DNA of 64,000 nucleotides, from positions 174,650 to 238,649 of the forward strand of contig NZ_DJJS01000005.1 in assembly GCF_002434265.1 (NCBI RefSeq). Direction: 5' to 3'. Under the pieces are notes generated by a model, which was not told the DNA's origin, did not search any database, and was given only the letters and a program-made list of their open reading frames with translations. Origin of the DNA: Pseudomonas sp. UBA6562. Its GTDB lineage: Bacteria; Pseudomonadota; Gammaproteobacteria; Pseudomonadales; Pseudomonadaceae. Numbering within the stretch: position 1 is the stretch's first letter; every line of letters starts with the position of its first letter. This document shows, piece after piece, positions 1-8,096 of the stretch. The position numbers were made by a program, and so were the translations under genes.

Positions 1-291
1 AAAGCCAAACCGGAAGTCTCGTTCATCGACCGCGACGTGCTGATCGTCGACGACATCCTCGACGAGGGCCATACCCTGGGCGCCATCGTCGACTTCTGCA
101 AGCATGCCGGCGCCCGTGCCGTGCACACCGCGGTGTTGATCGACAAGGACCACGACCGCAAGGCGCGCCCCGAGCTCAAGGCCAACTTCGTCGGCTTGCC
201 GTGCATCGACCGCTACATCTTCGGTTACGGCATGGACTACAAGGGCTACTGGCGCAACGCCAATGGCATCTTTGCCGTCAAAGGGATGTGA
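1..291 (+). CDS. hpt: Hypoxanthine phosphoribosyltransferase, C-terminal part (5' end outside window)
   Basis: Purine salvage enzyme that joins hypoxanthine or guanine to PRPP to give IMP or GMP in the cytoplasm. The frame is open from base 1, so about the first half of the protein lies upstream. The visible 96 residues hold the PRPP-binding loop VLIVDDILDEGHTL, with the acidic pair and small-residue turn typical of the family, and the C-terminal base-recognition segment ending FAVKGM. A GTG at 37 is internal and is not the start. In Pseudomonas this gene sits next to upp and close to mqo, as here. The alternative (xanthine phosphoribosyltransferase) is less likely from the gene context. Confidence 0.85.
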   Translation, partial: KAKPEVSFIDRDVLIVDDILDEGHTLGAIVDFCKHAGARAVHTAVLIDKDHDRKARPELKANFVGLPCIDRYIFGYGMDYKGYWRNANGIFAVKGM

Positions 292-298
292 TCCTGCG

Positions 299-339
299 CC
301 AGCCCGGCTTCATCGGACGATCCTCGTTCGCCGGGCTGG
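299..339 (+). terminator. Hairpin after hpt
   Basis: A perfect 10-bp inverted repeat, CCAGCCCGGC at 299-308 and GCCGGGCTGG at 330-339, lies 8 bases after the hpt stop. No T-run follows, so it may be a weak terminator or an mRNA 3'-end stabiliser. Confidence 0.45.
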
Positions 340-411
340 TACCCTAGACCCGTTTCGATTCGCATGCGATGGGGTGTGCTAGGCTGCCGGCTCATGCCAA
401 GGAGCCTCCCC

Positions 412-882
412 ATGCGCGCACTCGTTCCGCTGCTGCTGGCCGTCAGCCTGCCGTTATCCGCCGCGCCCCTGCACAGCCAGTTCCTGCCCCCGGACGACCA
501 GTCCCTGCGTCAGCAGGCGCCCAACGCCCAGCAGTTGCTGCAAGTCACCGACTATACGGTGGTGGTTGGGGCCCAGCGGCAGTCCGACCAGCAGCCGATT
601 CCCATCACTTCCAGTCTGCAGATCGCGCTCAAGGGCAAGCCGCTGAACAAGGGCGCCACCCTGGGCCAGGTGCTGCTGACCTTCGATGCCGAAGGCGGCA
701 AGAGCCTGAAAAAGCCGGTCTACGATCCAGACTCGCGGCGCTTGACCTTGACCTACCCGGTCAGCGACTACCGGGTGATCATGGACCTGCTGCGCAACGA
801 CACCGTCTACGTGCAGTTCCTCACCTACGACAATGGCCACATCTGGGCCGACCTGCACACCGGCACGGTACGTACGCGTTGA
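412..882 (+). CDS. Exported hypothetical protein
   Basis: Function not recognised. The start at 412 is chosen over an upstream ATG at 364 because AAGGAG lies 7 bases before it and because the protein then begins with a clean signal peptide (MRALVPLLLAVSLPLSAAP). The mature part, about 135 residues, is soluble-looking and without cysteine. It has beta-rich segments such as YTVVVGAQRQSDQQPIP and ends in a hydrophobic stretch around VYVQFLTYDNGHIW. A periplasmic location is inferred. It lies between hpt and the PA4642-like gene on the same strand. Confidence 0.7.
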   Translation: MRALVPLLLAVSLPLSAAPLHSQFLPPDDQSLRQQAPNAQQLLQVTDYTVVVGAQRQSDQQPIPITSSLQIALKGKPLNKGATLGQVLLTFDAEGGKSLKKPVYDPDSRRLTLTYPVSDYRVIMDLLRNDTVYVQFLTYDNGHIWADLHTGTVRTR

Positions 883-952
883 GGGCGATCGGCACGGGAG
901 GGTACACTGCGGCGCTTTGACGTTCTGTGACCGAATTCAGCCGGAGCCTTTG

Positions 953-1243
953 ATGCGTAAAGACAAGAAGCAGGTAATTGGTGATGAGATCAGCGATGAC
1001 TACATCAAGGCCTTTTTGCAGTTCGAGCCTGCCGATGGCGTGACTTCGCCTTCGCTGCACAAGCTGATCAAGGCCTACCGCGGCCTGCGTATCGACGACT
1101 TCGAGCGTTTCGTCGGCTTCTTCGTCGAAGCCGGGTTCGATCTGGACGGCAAGGACGCGCAGGGCAAGACCTTCGCCGAGCAGATCGCCGACCAGCGCAC
1201 GGCGCCCGAATACATCGAGATCATCGACAAGGCCCGGCGCTGA
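953..1243 (+). CDS. PA4642-family conserved protein
   Basis: Small acidic cytoplasmic protein of 96 residues (MRKDKKQVIGDEISDDYIKA…) matching the Pseudomonas PA4642 family, whose function is unknown. In P. aeruginosa the family member also lies beside mqoB, and here it converges on mqo. The start at 953 has GGAG 6 bases upstream. A longer in-frame ATG at 833 overlaps the preceding gene, has no ribosome site and gives an unrelated N-terminus. The last residues read EYIEIIDKARR. No membrane segment or catalytic motif is visible. Confidence 0.8.
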   Translation: MRKDKKQVIGDEISDDYIKAFLQFEPADGVTSPSLHKLIKAYRGLRIDDFERFVGFFVEAGFDLDGKDAQGKTFAEQIADQRTAPEYIEIIDKARR

Positions 1244-1270
1244 AGTTTCGCGGCTACAAAAGCAGCACTA

Positions 1271-1297
1271 AAAAAAACGCCCCGAAGGGCGTTTTTT
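1271..1297. terminator. Bidirectional rho-independent terminator
   Basis: Stem CGCCC/GGGCG (1278-1282 and 1287-1291) with loop CGAA, flanked by an A-run on the left and six Ts on the right. It works for both the PA4642-like gene (+) and mqo (-), which converge here. Confidence 0.9.
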
Positions 1298-1309
1298 CAT
1301 GCAGGCGGA

Positions 1310-2815
1310 TCAGGCGTAGTCCTGTGCCGGGTGCGTCTCCACCATGTGCAGCGTGGCATCGTTGTCGGCACTGATGCGCTGGTATAGCGCGGCATCGGTG
1401 GCCAACGCTTTCTCGCGGGCCGGGAAGATCGCCTGCAGCTTGGCCGCCCAGGCACCCTTGGCCTGGTCGGGGAAGCAGCGCTCGATCAGCTCGAGCATGA
1501 TCGACACCGTCACCGAAGCGCCAGGCGAGGCGCCGAGCAGGGCCGCCAGGCTGCCGTCCTGGGCTGCCACCAATTCGGTACCGAATTGCAGCACGCCGCC
1601 TTTTTTCGGATCTTTCTTGATGATCTGCACGCGCTGACCGGCCACTTCCAGGCGCCAGTCTTCGGCCTTGGCCTCGGGATAGAAGCGGCGCAGCGAGTCC
1701 AGACGCTGCTCCATCGACTGCATCACTTCGCTGACCAGGTATTTGGTCAGGTCCATGTTGTCGCGGGCCACGGCGAGCATCGGGCCGATGTTGCCCATGC
1801 GCACCGAGAAAGGCAGGTCGGTGAACGAGCCGTGCTTGAGGAACTTGGTGGTGAAGCCGGCATAGGGGCCGAACAGCAGCGAAGTCTTGCCGTCCACGAC
1901 GCGGGTGTCGAGGTGCGGCACCGACATCGGCGGCGCACCGACCGCAGCCTGGCTGTAGACCTTGGCCTGGTGCTGGCGAACGATCTCCTGGTTGTCGCAG
2001 CGCAGCCACTGGCCGCTGACGGGGAAGCCGCCGTAACCCTTGCTTTCCGGGATGCCTGAGGCCTGCAACAGCGGCAGCGCCGCGCCACCGGCACCGAGGA
2101 ACACGAAACGGGCGTCGACCTCGCGGCTACCGCCGCCGTTGACGTCCTTGACGGTCACGGTCCAGCCGCTGCCGTTGCGCCGCAGGCCGGTCACCTTCTT
2201 GCTGTACTTGACCTGCGCGTCCTGGGTCTGGCCCAAGTGCTTGAGCAACTGGTTGGTCAGGGCGCCGAAATTGACGTCGGTGCCTTTCATGACGCGGGTG
2301 GCGGCGATGTGCTGGTCGACCGGACGGCCTGGCATCATCAGTGGCATCCACTGCTGCATCACGGCCTTGTCTTCGGTGTATTCCATCTCGGCGAAGGCGT
2401 GGTGCTGCTTGAGCAGCTCGAAGCGCTTCTTGAGGAAGGCGATGCCCTTGTCACCTTCGACGTAGCTCAGGTGCGGGATCGGGTTGATGAAGTCGCGGGG
2501 TGCGCCGAGGCTGCCGTTCTTGATCAGGTACGACCAGAACTGCCGCGAGACCTCGAACTGCGTGTTGATATGCACGGCTTTCTTGATGTCGATGCTGCCA
2601 TCGGCCGCTTGCGGGGTGTAGTTCAGCTCGCACAGGCCCGCGTGGCCGGTGCCTGCGTTGTTCCAAGGGTTGGAGCTTTCCGCGGCCCCCGAGTCCATGG
2701 CTTCGACCACTTCCAGCTTGAGGGTGGGGTCGAGCTCCTTGAGCAGTACGGCCAGGGTGGCACTCATGATGCCCGCGCCTACCAGTACCACATCAACCGA
2801 TTCGTTCTGCGCCAT
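1310..2815 (-). CDS. mqo: Malate:quinone oxidoreductase
   Basis: Membrane-associated FAD enzyme that oxidises malate to oxaloacetate and passes electrons to the quinone pool; in pseudomonads it serves the TCA cycle alongside or instead of NAD-malate dehydrogenase. The 501-residue length is typical. The N-terminus DVVLVGAGIMSATLAVLL is the FAD-binding Rossmann motif, followed by the family-typical GTGHAGLCELNYTP segment and a C-terminal VSIMLELIERCFP. The start at 2815 is chosen over an ATG at 2908 because GGAG lies about 10 bases upstream and the Rossmann fold then begins at residue 8. Paralogues occur in Pseudomonas genomes, so the exact orthologue number is not assigned. Confidence 0.95.
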   Translation of the reverse strand: MAQNESVDVVLVGAGIMSATLAVLLKELDPTLKLEVVEAMDSGAAESSNPWNNAGTGHAGLCELNYTPQAADGSIDIKKAVHINTQFEVSRQFWSYLIKNGSLGAPRDFINPIPHLSYVEGDKGIAFLKKRFELLKQHHAFAEMEYTEDKAVMQQWMPLMMPGRPVDQHIAATRVMKGTDVNFGALTNQLLKHLGQTQDAQVKYSKKVTGLRRNGSGWTVTVKDVNGGGSREVDARFVFLGAGGAALPLLQASGIPESKGYGGFPVSGQWLRCDNQEIVRQHQAKVYSQAAVGAPPMSVPHLDTRVVDGKTSLLFGPYAGFTTKFLKHGSFTDLPFSVRMGNIGPMLAVARDNMDLTKYLVSEVMQSMEQRLDSLRRFYPEAKAEDWRLEVAGQRVQIIKKDPKKGGVLQFGTELVAAQDGSLAALLGASPGASVTVSIMLELIERCFPDQAKGAWAAKLQAIFPAREKALATDAALYQRISADNDATLHMVETHPAQDYA

Positions 2816-3413
2816 TAACGCGTCTCCACAATCTACAGCACCTAATTGACAGCACAGGATTCCCGGGATGCCAGGATCGCCATGTCCGACGTTTCGCAGT
2901 TCTTGCAATGCTCGCCGACACCGCCAATAAGCCCTTACGTTCGTCTATTGAACGCTTTTTGCCCTGCCTGCGGCAATTCGACTTATGGTCAAGGTGCCCT
3001 GCGTGCGTTATGCACCGGCCTCGACGCCCACCTTCGATGGGCACGTCGGCCGCCTGTTCGGCGCTGCTGGAGACGCTTCTACCGCGTGTACACATGCCAG
3101 ACTGTTCATTGCTCGCCACACTCTTGTGAAGTAGTGAATAACCCGTTTTTCACGTCCTTTTGGAAACGTGAACCTCAAAAGGCGAGCTGCGCGCTGGCAA
3201 CCCGCAGGTCCATGTGCGGCCGCGTCCGAAAGATTGCAGACGACAGCCACCCTGGCCTGAGTGGAAGGCTCTCTGTGGGCGAGGCGGTGTAGGTGCCGAG
3301 GTCAAACGGCGGATGCGGGGGCCCGATCAGGAGACGTCCTTATAATCGGGGCCAGATTATAGCCAGGTCGTGGGCAGAAAAGTCGCCCGAAAGGGATTTT
3401 ATTGCGACGTTTG
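2816..3413. other. Intergenic region upstream of mqo, no convincing gene
   Basis: About 600 bases between mqo (-) and a small minus-strand gene. Short frames here have no ribosome sites or recognisable products. The region presumably carries the mqo promoter. The only clear structure is the inverted repeat at 3149-3172. Confidence 0.6.
3149..3172. promoter_or_regulatory. Inverted repeat, possible operator upstream of mqo
   Basis: TTCACGT at 3149-3155 and ACGTGAA at 3166-3172 form a perfect 7-bp dyad with a 10-base spacer, in a locally AT-richer stretch about 335 bases upstream of the mqo start. The spacing fits a dimeric regulator better than a terminator, because no T-run follows. The regulator is unknown. 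Confidence 0.35.
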
Positions 3414-3647
3414 TCAGGCGGGGAGACTGCGTGGCTGCCAATGCCCATGTGCGCTGCGGCAAACCCTGGCGCTCTGCGGCAAGGGTTGCCCGAGCCAAGG
3501 CAGGTGCATTTCCACGATCTCCACCCACGTGCCGGTTTCAGGGCGGGCGCTGCAGTGTTTGAAGGCCAGGCAGCGACCTTGACCGTCGAGACGAACGTAG
3601 GTGCGGCGACGTGGGCGTGCGAACAGCAGGTTCCAGAGCGAGGTCAT
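3414..3647 (-). CDS. Small conserved hypothetical protein
   Basis: A 77-residue basic protein starting MTSLWNLLFARPRRRTYVRL. I recognise this style of protein only as a Pseudomonas hypothetical. The start at 3647 is preceded by AGGA at about 9 bases; the longer ATG at 3677 lacks a ribosome site. It contains several Trp and Arg residues and no signal peptide. It is divergent from the YajG-type lipoprotein gene, with 144 bases between the starts. Function unknown. Confidence 0.6.
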   Translation of the reverse strand: MTSLWNLLFARPRRRTYVRLDGQGRCLAFKHCSARPETGTWVEIVEMHLPWLGQPLPQSARVCRSAHGHWQPRSLPA

Positions 3648-3791
3648 GGCAGCGATTCCTGTCGGGGGTGGCTGCAAGCGAGGTTAGCCACGGCCGGTTA
3701 AAGCATTGTGACAAGTGCGTCGGGCCAATGGCTGGCCGCCCGGGGCGTGCGTATACTGTCGCCCTTTGCGGCCTTTTCTGGAGAAACGCGC

Positions 3792-4376
3792 ATGTTGCAA
3801 CGTCTGTTGTTCGGTTTGATCGCGGTAGCCGGCCTCGGCCTGGCCGGATGTGCCCACAGCCCGCAGCAACTCAGCCCGCAGCCCAAGATCACCGCTGCGT
3901 TGGCGCCTGTCGGGCATGGCCAACCGGTGGTGGTGAGGGTGGTCGACGGCCGACCCTCGCCATCGCTCGGCACGCGCGGTGGCATGTACCCGGAAACCAG
4001 CACCATCAGCGTCAGCGGCAACGACGTGCTGCCCAAGCTGCAAGCCCAGGCCGAAGCGGCCGTGCGCCTGCTGGGCTTCACACCCAGCGCCGGCACGTCC
4101 AACGCGCCCAAGCTGACCGTGACCCTGGCCGAACTCAAGTACCAGTCGCCCAAGGACAAGATGTACGTGACCGAAGCCACCATCGGCGCCACCTTCCGTG
4201 CCGACGTGGTCAACGGTGGCCGCAACTACAGCGGTCGCTACGGCGCTTCGCTGGACCAGCGTTTCGGCATGGCGCCGAACCAGGACACCAACAACAAACT
4301 GGTCGGCGATGTGCTCAGCGATGCGCTGACGCGCCTGTTCAAGGACCAGACAATCGGCCAGATGCTGGCCCAGTAA
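3792..4376 (+). CDS. YajG-family outer-membrane lipoprotein
   Basis: The 194-residue product begins MLQRLLFGLIAVAGLGLAGCAH, a type II signal with lipobox LAGC, so Cys20 should be lipidated and the protein held in the outer membrane. The rest matches the YajG family: IxVSGNDVLPKLQ, then ATIGATFRADVVNGGRNYSGRY and a C-terminal helix ending in IGQMLAQ. The family's role is unclear; E. coli yajG lies near ampG. The start at 3792 has GGAG about 8 bases upstream; an in-frame ATG at 3708 would hide the signal peptide. A terminator follows 17 bases after the stop. Confidence 0.8.
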   Translation: MLQRLLFGLIAVAGLGLAGCAHSPQQLSPQPKITAALAPVGHGQPVVVRVVDGRPSPSLGTRGGMYPETSTISVSGNDVLPKLQAQAEAAVRLLGFTPSAGTSNAPKLTVTLAELKYQSPKDKMYVTEATIGATFRADVVNGGRNYSGRYGASLDQRFGMAPNQDTNNKLVGDVLSDALTRLFKDQTIGQMLAQ

Positions 4377-4393
4377 GCCCGCCCGGCTGCATG

Positions 4394-4419
4394 AAAAAGC
4401 CCGCGATCGCGGGCTTTTT
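4394..4419. terminator. Bidirectional rho-independent terminator
   Basis: AAAAAGCCCGCG followed by ATCGCGGGCTTTTT: a perfect stem with an A-run on one side and a T-run on the other, between the convergent lipoprotein gene (+) and the small gene at 4432-4638 (-). Confidence 0.92.
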
Positions 4420-4431
4420 CGTGGCTGCGGT

Positions 4432-4638
4432 TCAGGCCGCCTGCACGTGCAGGTCCAGCACGCTGATGCCGGTCAGCAGGTCCACGTCGGGCAGGTCCTG
4501 GTGGCTATGGCCGCCCAGGGCGCAATACACCAGCCACTGGCGGTCCTGGACATTGATGGCGAAGCCGTCGATCAGTGCCTGTTGTTCGTCGCTCTGGGCG
4601 ATCAGGTAGAGGCGGTCCTGGTTCTGGGCGTGCAGCAT
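4432..4638 (-). CDS. Small conserved hypothetical protein
   Basis: A 68-residue protein starting MLHAQNQDRLYLIAQSDEQQ and ending SVLDLHVQAA. The start at 4638 has GGAG 7 bases upstream (GGAGTGTGACC then ATG). An in-frame ATG at 4710 has no such site. The sequence alternates hydrophobic and polar residues, suggesting a small beta-rich cytoplasmic fold, and includes GFAINVQDRQWLVYCALGGH. I do not recognise a family function. Confidence 0.6.
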   Translation of the reverse strand: MLHAQNQDRLYLIAQSDEQQALIDGFAINVQDRQWLVYCALGGHSHQDLPDVDLLTGISVLDLHVQAA

Positions 4639-4744
4639 GGTCACACTCCGTCGTGAGAAGGCCGATAGGGTGGCCTCTCTCCATGACGAGCGTGTGACAT
4701 CGAAATTCAAGCCCCCGGTCGTCTTGACCGGAGGAGCCGGAGAG

Positions 4745-5917
4745 TCAGCTGGTCAAGGCGTCCTGCCGCTTGACCTGGTACTGGTTGCGCACGGGCGTGG
4801 CGTATTGCAGCACCAGGTAAGGCCGCTGCTCGACCGGGCAGGCGTCCAGACGCGTTTGCCACTGGGCCTTGGCCTTCTCCAGCTCATCGGCCGGAAACAC
4901 CTGCTCGGCGCTGGGCACCTGCAGGGCGTCGTCCTTGTCGGCCCACATGGCATAGGCCAGGTAGTGCACCGGAAACAGGCGATAACCGCCGAGAATCTCC
5001 CGGTCGATGGCCTGGGCCAGTTGCTTGGTGTCTTCGTGGTAGGCGGTGACCGGCGGCGCGAAGTGGATGTGCACCCGGCCTTTGTAGCCGGTGATGCCCA
5101 GGCCGATGCTGTTGTCGTCTTCGCCTGGCGTCTTGGTGTAGCTGCCGGTCGTCGCGCGGATGTACAGCTCGCGTGCCTTCGCTAGGTCACAAGGGTCGTA
5201 TTCGTAGCTGATCGACACGGGAATCAGGTTCAGGCTCTGGATCACGGCGCCGAAGGGTTCGTCCTTGCGGCTCATGTGGAACATCTTGAGGATCGCCGAA
5301 TCGGTACGGTCGTCGCCGTCCTTGGCCCGGCCTTCGGCCTGGGCGATCCAGATCGAAGCGCCGTCGTTGCGGATCGAGTGGTTGATGTAGGCCGATAGCA
5401 ACTGGAACGCTGCGAGCTTTTCCCGGCGCCCGCTCAGCGAGCGGTGCACGATGAAGCTCTTGTTCAGGCGCATCATGTCGCTGACGAAGGGCCGCTGCAG
5501 CAGGTTGTCGCCGATGGCGATGCGCGGCGTCGGCAGGCCGGCATGGTAGACCGCATAGTTGACGAAGGCAGGGTCCATGACGATGTCGCGGTGGTTGGCC
5601 AGGAACAGGTACGGCGTGCCGGACTTGAGCTGCTCAACACCGGTGTAGGTGACGCCGTCGGTGGCGTTGTCGATGGTCTGGTCGACATAGTGCTCGACCT
5701 TGTCCTGCAGGGTCGACACACAAGTGACGCCAGCGAACTGCTGGCGCAGGCGCCGGGCGATCAGCGGCTTGAGCAGCCAGCCGAAGGCACCGGCCGCTCG
5801 CGGGAAACGGTAACGGGTGAGAAGGTCCAGAAAGGCCGGATCGCTGAGCAGGCGCGCCAGAACGGCAGGGACTTCAGCGTCGTCATAGGGTCGGATGGCA
5901 TCGAATTCGCCCATCAT
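4745..5917 (-). CDS. 1-acyl-sn-glycerol-3-phosphate acyltransferase-like protein
   Basis: A protein of about 390 residues in the PlsC/glycerol-acyltransferase superfamily. The catalytic HX4D box is visible as FLANHRDIVMD around residues 125-135, and a substrate-binding segment reads ASIWIAQAEGRAKDGDDRT. It probably transfers fatty acyl groups onto a lipid precursor at the inner membrane; the exact acceptor cannot be told. The start could be either of two adjacent ATGs (5917 or 5914), with AAGAGAG just upstream. A long in-frame extension to 6235 is an overlap artefact running through the divergent CPXCG gene. It is longer than classic PlsC (about 245 residues), having N- and C-terminal additions. 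Confidence 0.8.
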   Translation of the reverse strand: MMGEFDAIRPYDDAEVPAVLARLLSDPAFLDLLTRYRFPRAAGAFGWLLKPLIARRLRQQFAGVTCVSTLQDKVEHYVDQTIDNATDGVTYTGVEQLKSGTPYLFLANHRDIVMDPAFVNYAVYHAGLPTPRIAIGDNLLQRPFVSDMMRLNKSFIVHRSLSGRREKLAAFQLLSAYINHSIRNDGASIWIAQAEGRAKDGDDRTDSAILKMFHMSRKDEPFGAVIQSLNLIPVSISYEYDPCDLAKARELYIRATTGSYTKTPGEDDNSIGLGITGYKGRVHIHFAPPVTAYHEDTKQLAQAIDREILGGYRLFPVHYLAYAMWADKDDALQVPSAEQVFPADELEKAKAQWQTRLDACPVEQRPYLVLQYATPVRNQYQVKRQDALTS

Positions 5918-6039
5918 GCTCTCTTGTTGGAAACGGCTAAGGTGATAGAGGCAGGGCAGGGCCCGAGAAGTGGCTCGGTCGCCCGCAGGCCCTGCAGACA
6001 GAACGGCGATTATACGCACAAGTCCATGGGGAGACCGCG

Positions 6040-6225
6040 ATGCTGGAAGAGGATGGGTACGATTGCCCGTATTGCGGCGAGAGGGTACAAACCTTGGTCG
6101 ACCTGTCGGCCGGGGATCAGGTGTACACCGAAGACTGCCAAGTGTGTTGCCAGCCGGTGGTGTTCGTGTTGCAGGTCGACGGCGACCAGTGGTGGCTCGA
6201 AACACGACGCGAGGACGACGCCTGA
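6040..6225 (+). CDS. CPXCG-motif cysteine-rich small protein
   Basis: A 61-residue protein with two cysteine pairs, CPYCG near residue 9 and CQVCC near residue 33, a likely zinc knuckle. It matches the CPXCG-motif family of proteobacterial proteins of unknown function. GGGGAG lies about 7 bases before the ATG. Its stop overlaps the next ATG (TGATG at 6223-6227), so it is translationally coupled to the DUF2007 gene. Confidence 0.85.
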   Translation: MLEEDGYDCPYCGERVQTLVDLSAGDQVYTEDCQVCCQPVVFVLQVDGDQWWLETRREDDA

Positions 6226-6485
6226 TGCAGCGCATCTACGAACCGGAAAACCTCATGGAGGCGCAAATGCTGATCGGCATGCTGGCCAGCGAAGGCATCG
6301 AAGTCTTCCTTGCCGGGCGCGACCTGGTCGGCGCCACGGGCGAAGTGCCGATCCACGGTCTGCTGGGGCTTGCCGTGGCCGACGAGCAGGCCGGTTACGC
6401 ACGGCAGCTGATCGATGCGTACAATGCCGCTCAGCCCATGCCGGGCGACGAACCGGACAGCTATCCCGGTACGCTCATCTGCTAG
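6225..6485 (+). CDS. DUF2007-family protein
   Basis: An 86-residue protein starting MQRIYEPENLMEAQMLIGML, with a central LAGRDLVGATGEVPIHGLLGLAV segment. This is the DUF2007 (putative signal-transducing, ferredoxin-like) fold. Family members are often paired with CPXCG proteins. The start overlaps the upstream stop by one base, which supports ATG 6225 over the upstream in-frame ATG at 5970. The C-terminus ends GTLIC. The function is unknown, and coupling to the neighbour suggests a joint role. Confidence 0.8.
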   Translation: MQRIYEPENLMEAQMLIGMLASEGIEVFLAGRDLVGATGEVPIHGLLGLAVADEQAGYARQLIDAYNAAQPMPGDEPDSYPGTLIC

Positions 6486-6500
6486 GTCCCCGTATTCCCC

Positions 6501-7121
6501 ATGTCTGGACGCTACGCGCTGTTTCGTTGGTCCCCTACATTCGCCGCGCTGCCCGGCTTTCCCGTCGACCAGCAGCCGCACTGGAACATCGCCCCCGGGG
6601 CCTCGGTGCTGATCCAGCGCCGCCTCGATGGCGAGCTGTCGCTCGCCCGTGCCCGCTGGGGGCTGACTCCGCCCTGGCTCACCGACATGACCCGCACCCC
6701 GGCGCACGCCCGCGCGGAAACCCTGGCCGACCAGCCGATGTTCCGCGAACCCTTCGCCCAGCGTCGCTGCCTGATGCCGGCCAACGGTTTCTACGAATGG
6801 CGCGGCAGTGTGCGCAAGCGTCCGTATTGGCTGACCTCGGGCGAGGGTACGACGCTGTACATGGCCGCGATCTGGGAAGCCTACCCGGTGCAGGAGCAGG
6901 TCTGGCTCAGCTGTGCGATGGTCACCCAGGCGGCGATGAACCAGCGCCGCCCGCTGCTGCTCGACGTCGCCGGCCAGGCCGCCTGGCTCGACGCCGAGAC
7001 ACCGCTGGCGCGTTTGCACGAGCTGCTCGCGCAGCCGCCCGCCGTGCTTCGGGAACGCGCCCTGGCCAACCTGGTCAATGATCCCAGCCTCGATGCGCCG
7101 CAGTGCCTGACGCCTGCATGA
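6501..7121 (+). CDS. YedK/HMCES-like (SRAP) protein with altered active site
   Basis: A 206-residue SRAP-fold protein. Functional relatives cross-link to abasic sites in single-stranded DNA through Cys2. Family landmarks are present: MxGRY at the N-terminus, HWNIAPG (27-33), RAET (71-74), GFYEW (96-100) and RRPLLL (149-154). Compared with E. coli YedK, Cys2 is Ser, the catalytic Asn75 is His69 here, and His160 is Asn147; only the catalytic Glu (Glu99) remains. Loss of Cys2 should abolish thiazolidine cross-linking, so this may be a DNA-binding pseudo-enzyme or a divergent subfamily. The ribosome site is weak. The gene lies 15 bases after the DUF2007 gene. Confidence 0.8.
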   Translation: MSGRYALFRWSPTFAALPGFPVDQQPHWNIAPGASVLIQRRLDGELSLARARWGLTPPWLTDMTRTPAHARAETLADQPMFREPFAQRRCLMPANGFYEWRGSVRKRPYWLTSGEGTTLYMAAIWEAYPVQEQVWLSCAMVTQAAMNQRRPLLLDVAGQAAWLDAETPLARLHELLAQPPAVLRERALANLVNDPSLDAPQCLTPA

Positions 7122-7210
7122 GGCCTGCATCGACAAATTCGCCAAGCAGACCCTAGCGGCGCCCCAACCTCTGCGCCTAGGATAGGCGCCACGTAAAAAG
7201 GAGTTTCTCA

Positions 7211-8026
7211 ATGCGTAAGATATTTCTCGTCAGCCTGCTGAGCGCAGGCGTCGTGCTGGGCGGCTGCCAGGCGGTGAACACCACCTCGGGCGACTCGGTG
7301 GGCGTGCAGCGCAAGCAATACATGTTCAGCATGCTGTCGACCGACGAAGTCAACCAGATGTACGCCCAGTCGTACCAGAAGACCCTCAGCGAAGCGTCGA
7401 GCCAAGGCGCGCTGGCCAAGAACAGCGCCGATGCGCGTCGCGTCCAGGCCATCGCCGACCGGCTGATCGCCCAGGCGCCGAAACTGCGTCCCGATTCGGC
7501 GCAGTGGAAGTGGGAAGTCAACGTCATCCAGAGCGACGAGCTCAACGCCAACTGCGGCCCCGGCGGCAAGATCATCGTCTACACCGGGCTGATCGATAAG
7601 CTCAAGCTGACCGACGATGAAATCGCCGCGGTCATGGGCCATGAAATCGCCCACGCCTTGCGCGAGCACGGCCGCGAGGCCATGTCCAAAGCCTACGGCG
7701 TGCAGATGGCGCGCAATGGCGCCGGCGCCCTGCTGGGCCTGGGCGAGGGCGGTCTGGCCTTGGCCGACACCGTGGTCAACTACGCCATGACCCTGCCCAA
7801 CAGCCGCGCCAACGAGAACGAAGCCGACCTGCTCGGCCTGGAACTGGCGGCCCGTGGCGGCTACAACCCCAACGCCGCCATCACCTTGTGGAACAAGATG
7901 AGCAAGGCCTCCGAAGGTTCGCCGCCCGAGTTCATGAGCACCCACCCGGCCTCGGAAAGTCGGATCGCCGCGCTGCAGGCGGCCATTCCGAAGGTGATGC
8001 CGCTGTATCAGGCGGCGAAGAAGTAA
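7211..8026 (+). CDS. M48-family metalloprotease, lipoprotein (LoiP/YggG-like)
   Basis: A 271-residue zinc protease anchored as a lipoprotein: the signal MRKIFLVSLLSAGVVLGGC puts lipid on Cys19. The HEXXH zinc motif is HEIAH at residues 144-148, and the third ligand is the Glu in NENEADLLGL near residue 198. Substrates are likely misfolded or stressed envelope proteins, by analogy with E. coli LoiP and BepA. A good GGAG precedes the ATG. It has its own position after the YedK-like gene, with 89 bases between, and is followed by a hairpin at 8045. Confidence 0.88.
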   Translation: MRKIFLVSLLSAGVVLGGCQAVNTTSGDSVGVQRKQYMFSMLSTDEVNQMYAQSYQKTLSEASSQGALAKNSADARRVQAIADRLIAQAPKLRPDSAQWKWEVNVIQSDELNANCGPGGKIIVYTGLIDKLKLTDDEIAAVMGHEIAHALREHGREAMSKAYGVQMARNGAGALLGLGEGGLALADTVVNYAMTLPNSRANENEADLLGLELAARGGYNPNAAITLWNKMSKASEGSPPEFMSTHPASESRIAALQAAIPKVMPLYQAAKK

Positions 8027-8044
8027 CACGTCCCGCCCGTTTGC

Positions 8045-8079
8045 GTTGGGGCAGGCCTGCACCTCGGACCCGCCCCAAC
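8045..8079. terminator. Hairpin between convergent genes
   Basis: GTTGGGGC at 8045-8052 pairs perfectly with GCCCCAAC at 8072-8079, between the M48 protease gene (+) and the GDT1-type gene (-). There is no T-run, so termination may be factor-dependent. Confidence 0.45.
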
Positions 8080-8096
8080 CGCCACCTGCGGCGCGA

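Noticed and set aside
3334..3362. TATAAT-like sequence as an mqo or lipoprotein promoter
   Set aside because: No matching -35 element at proper spacing in either direction.
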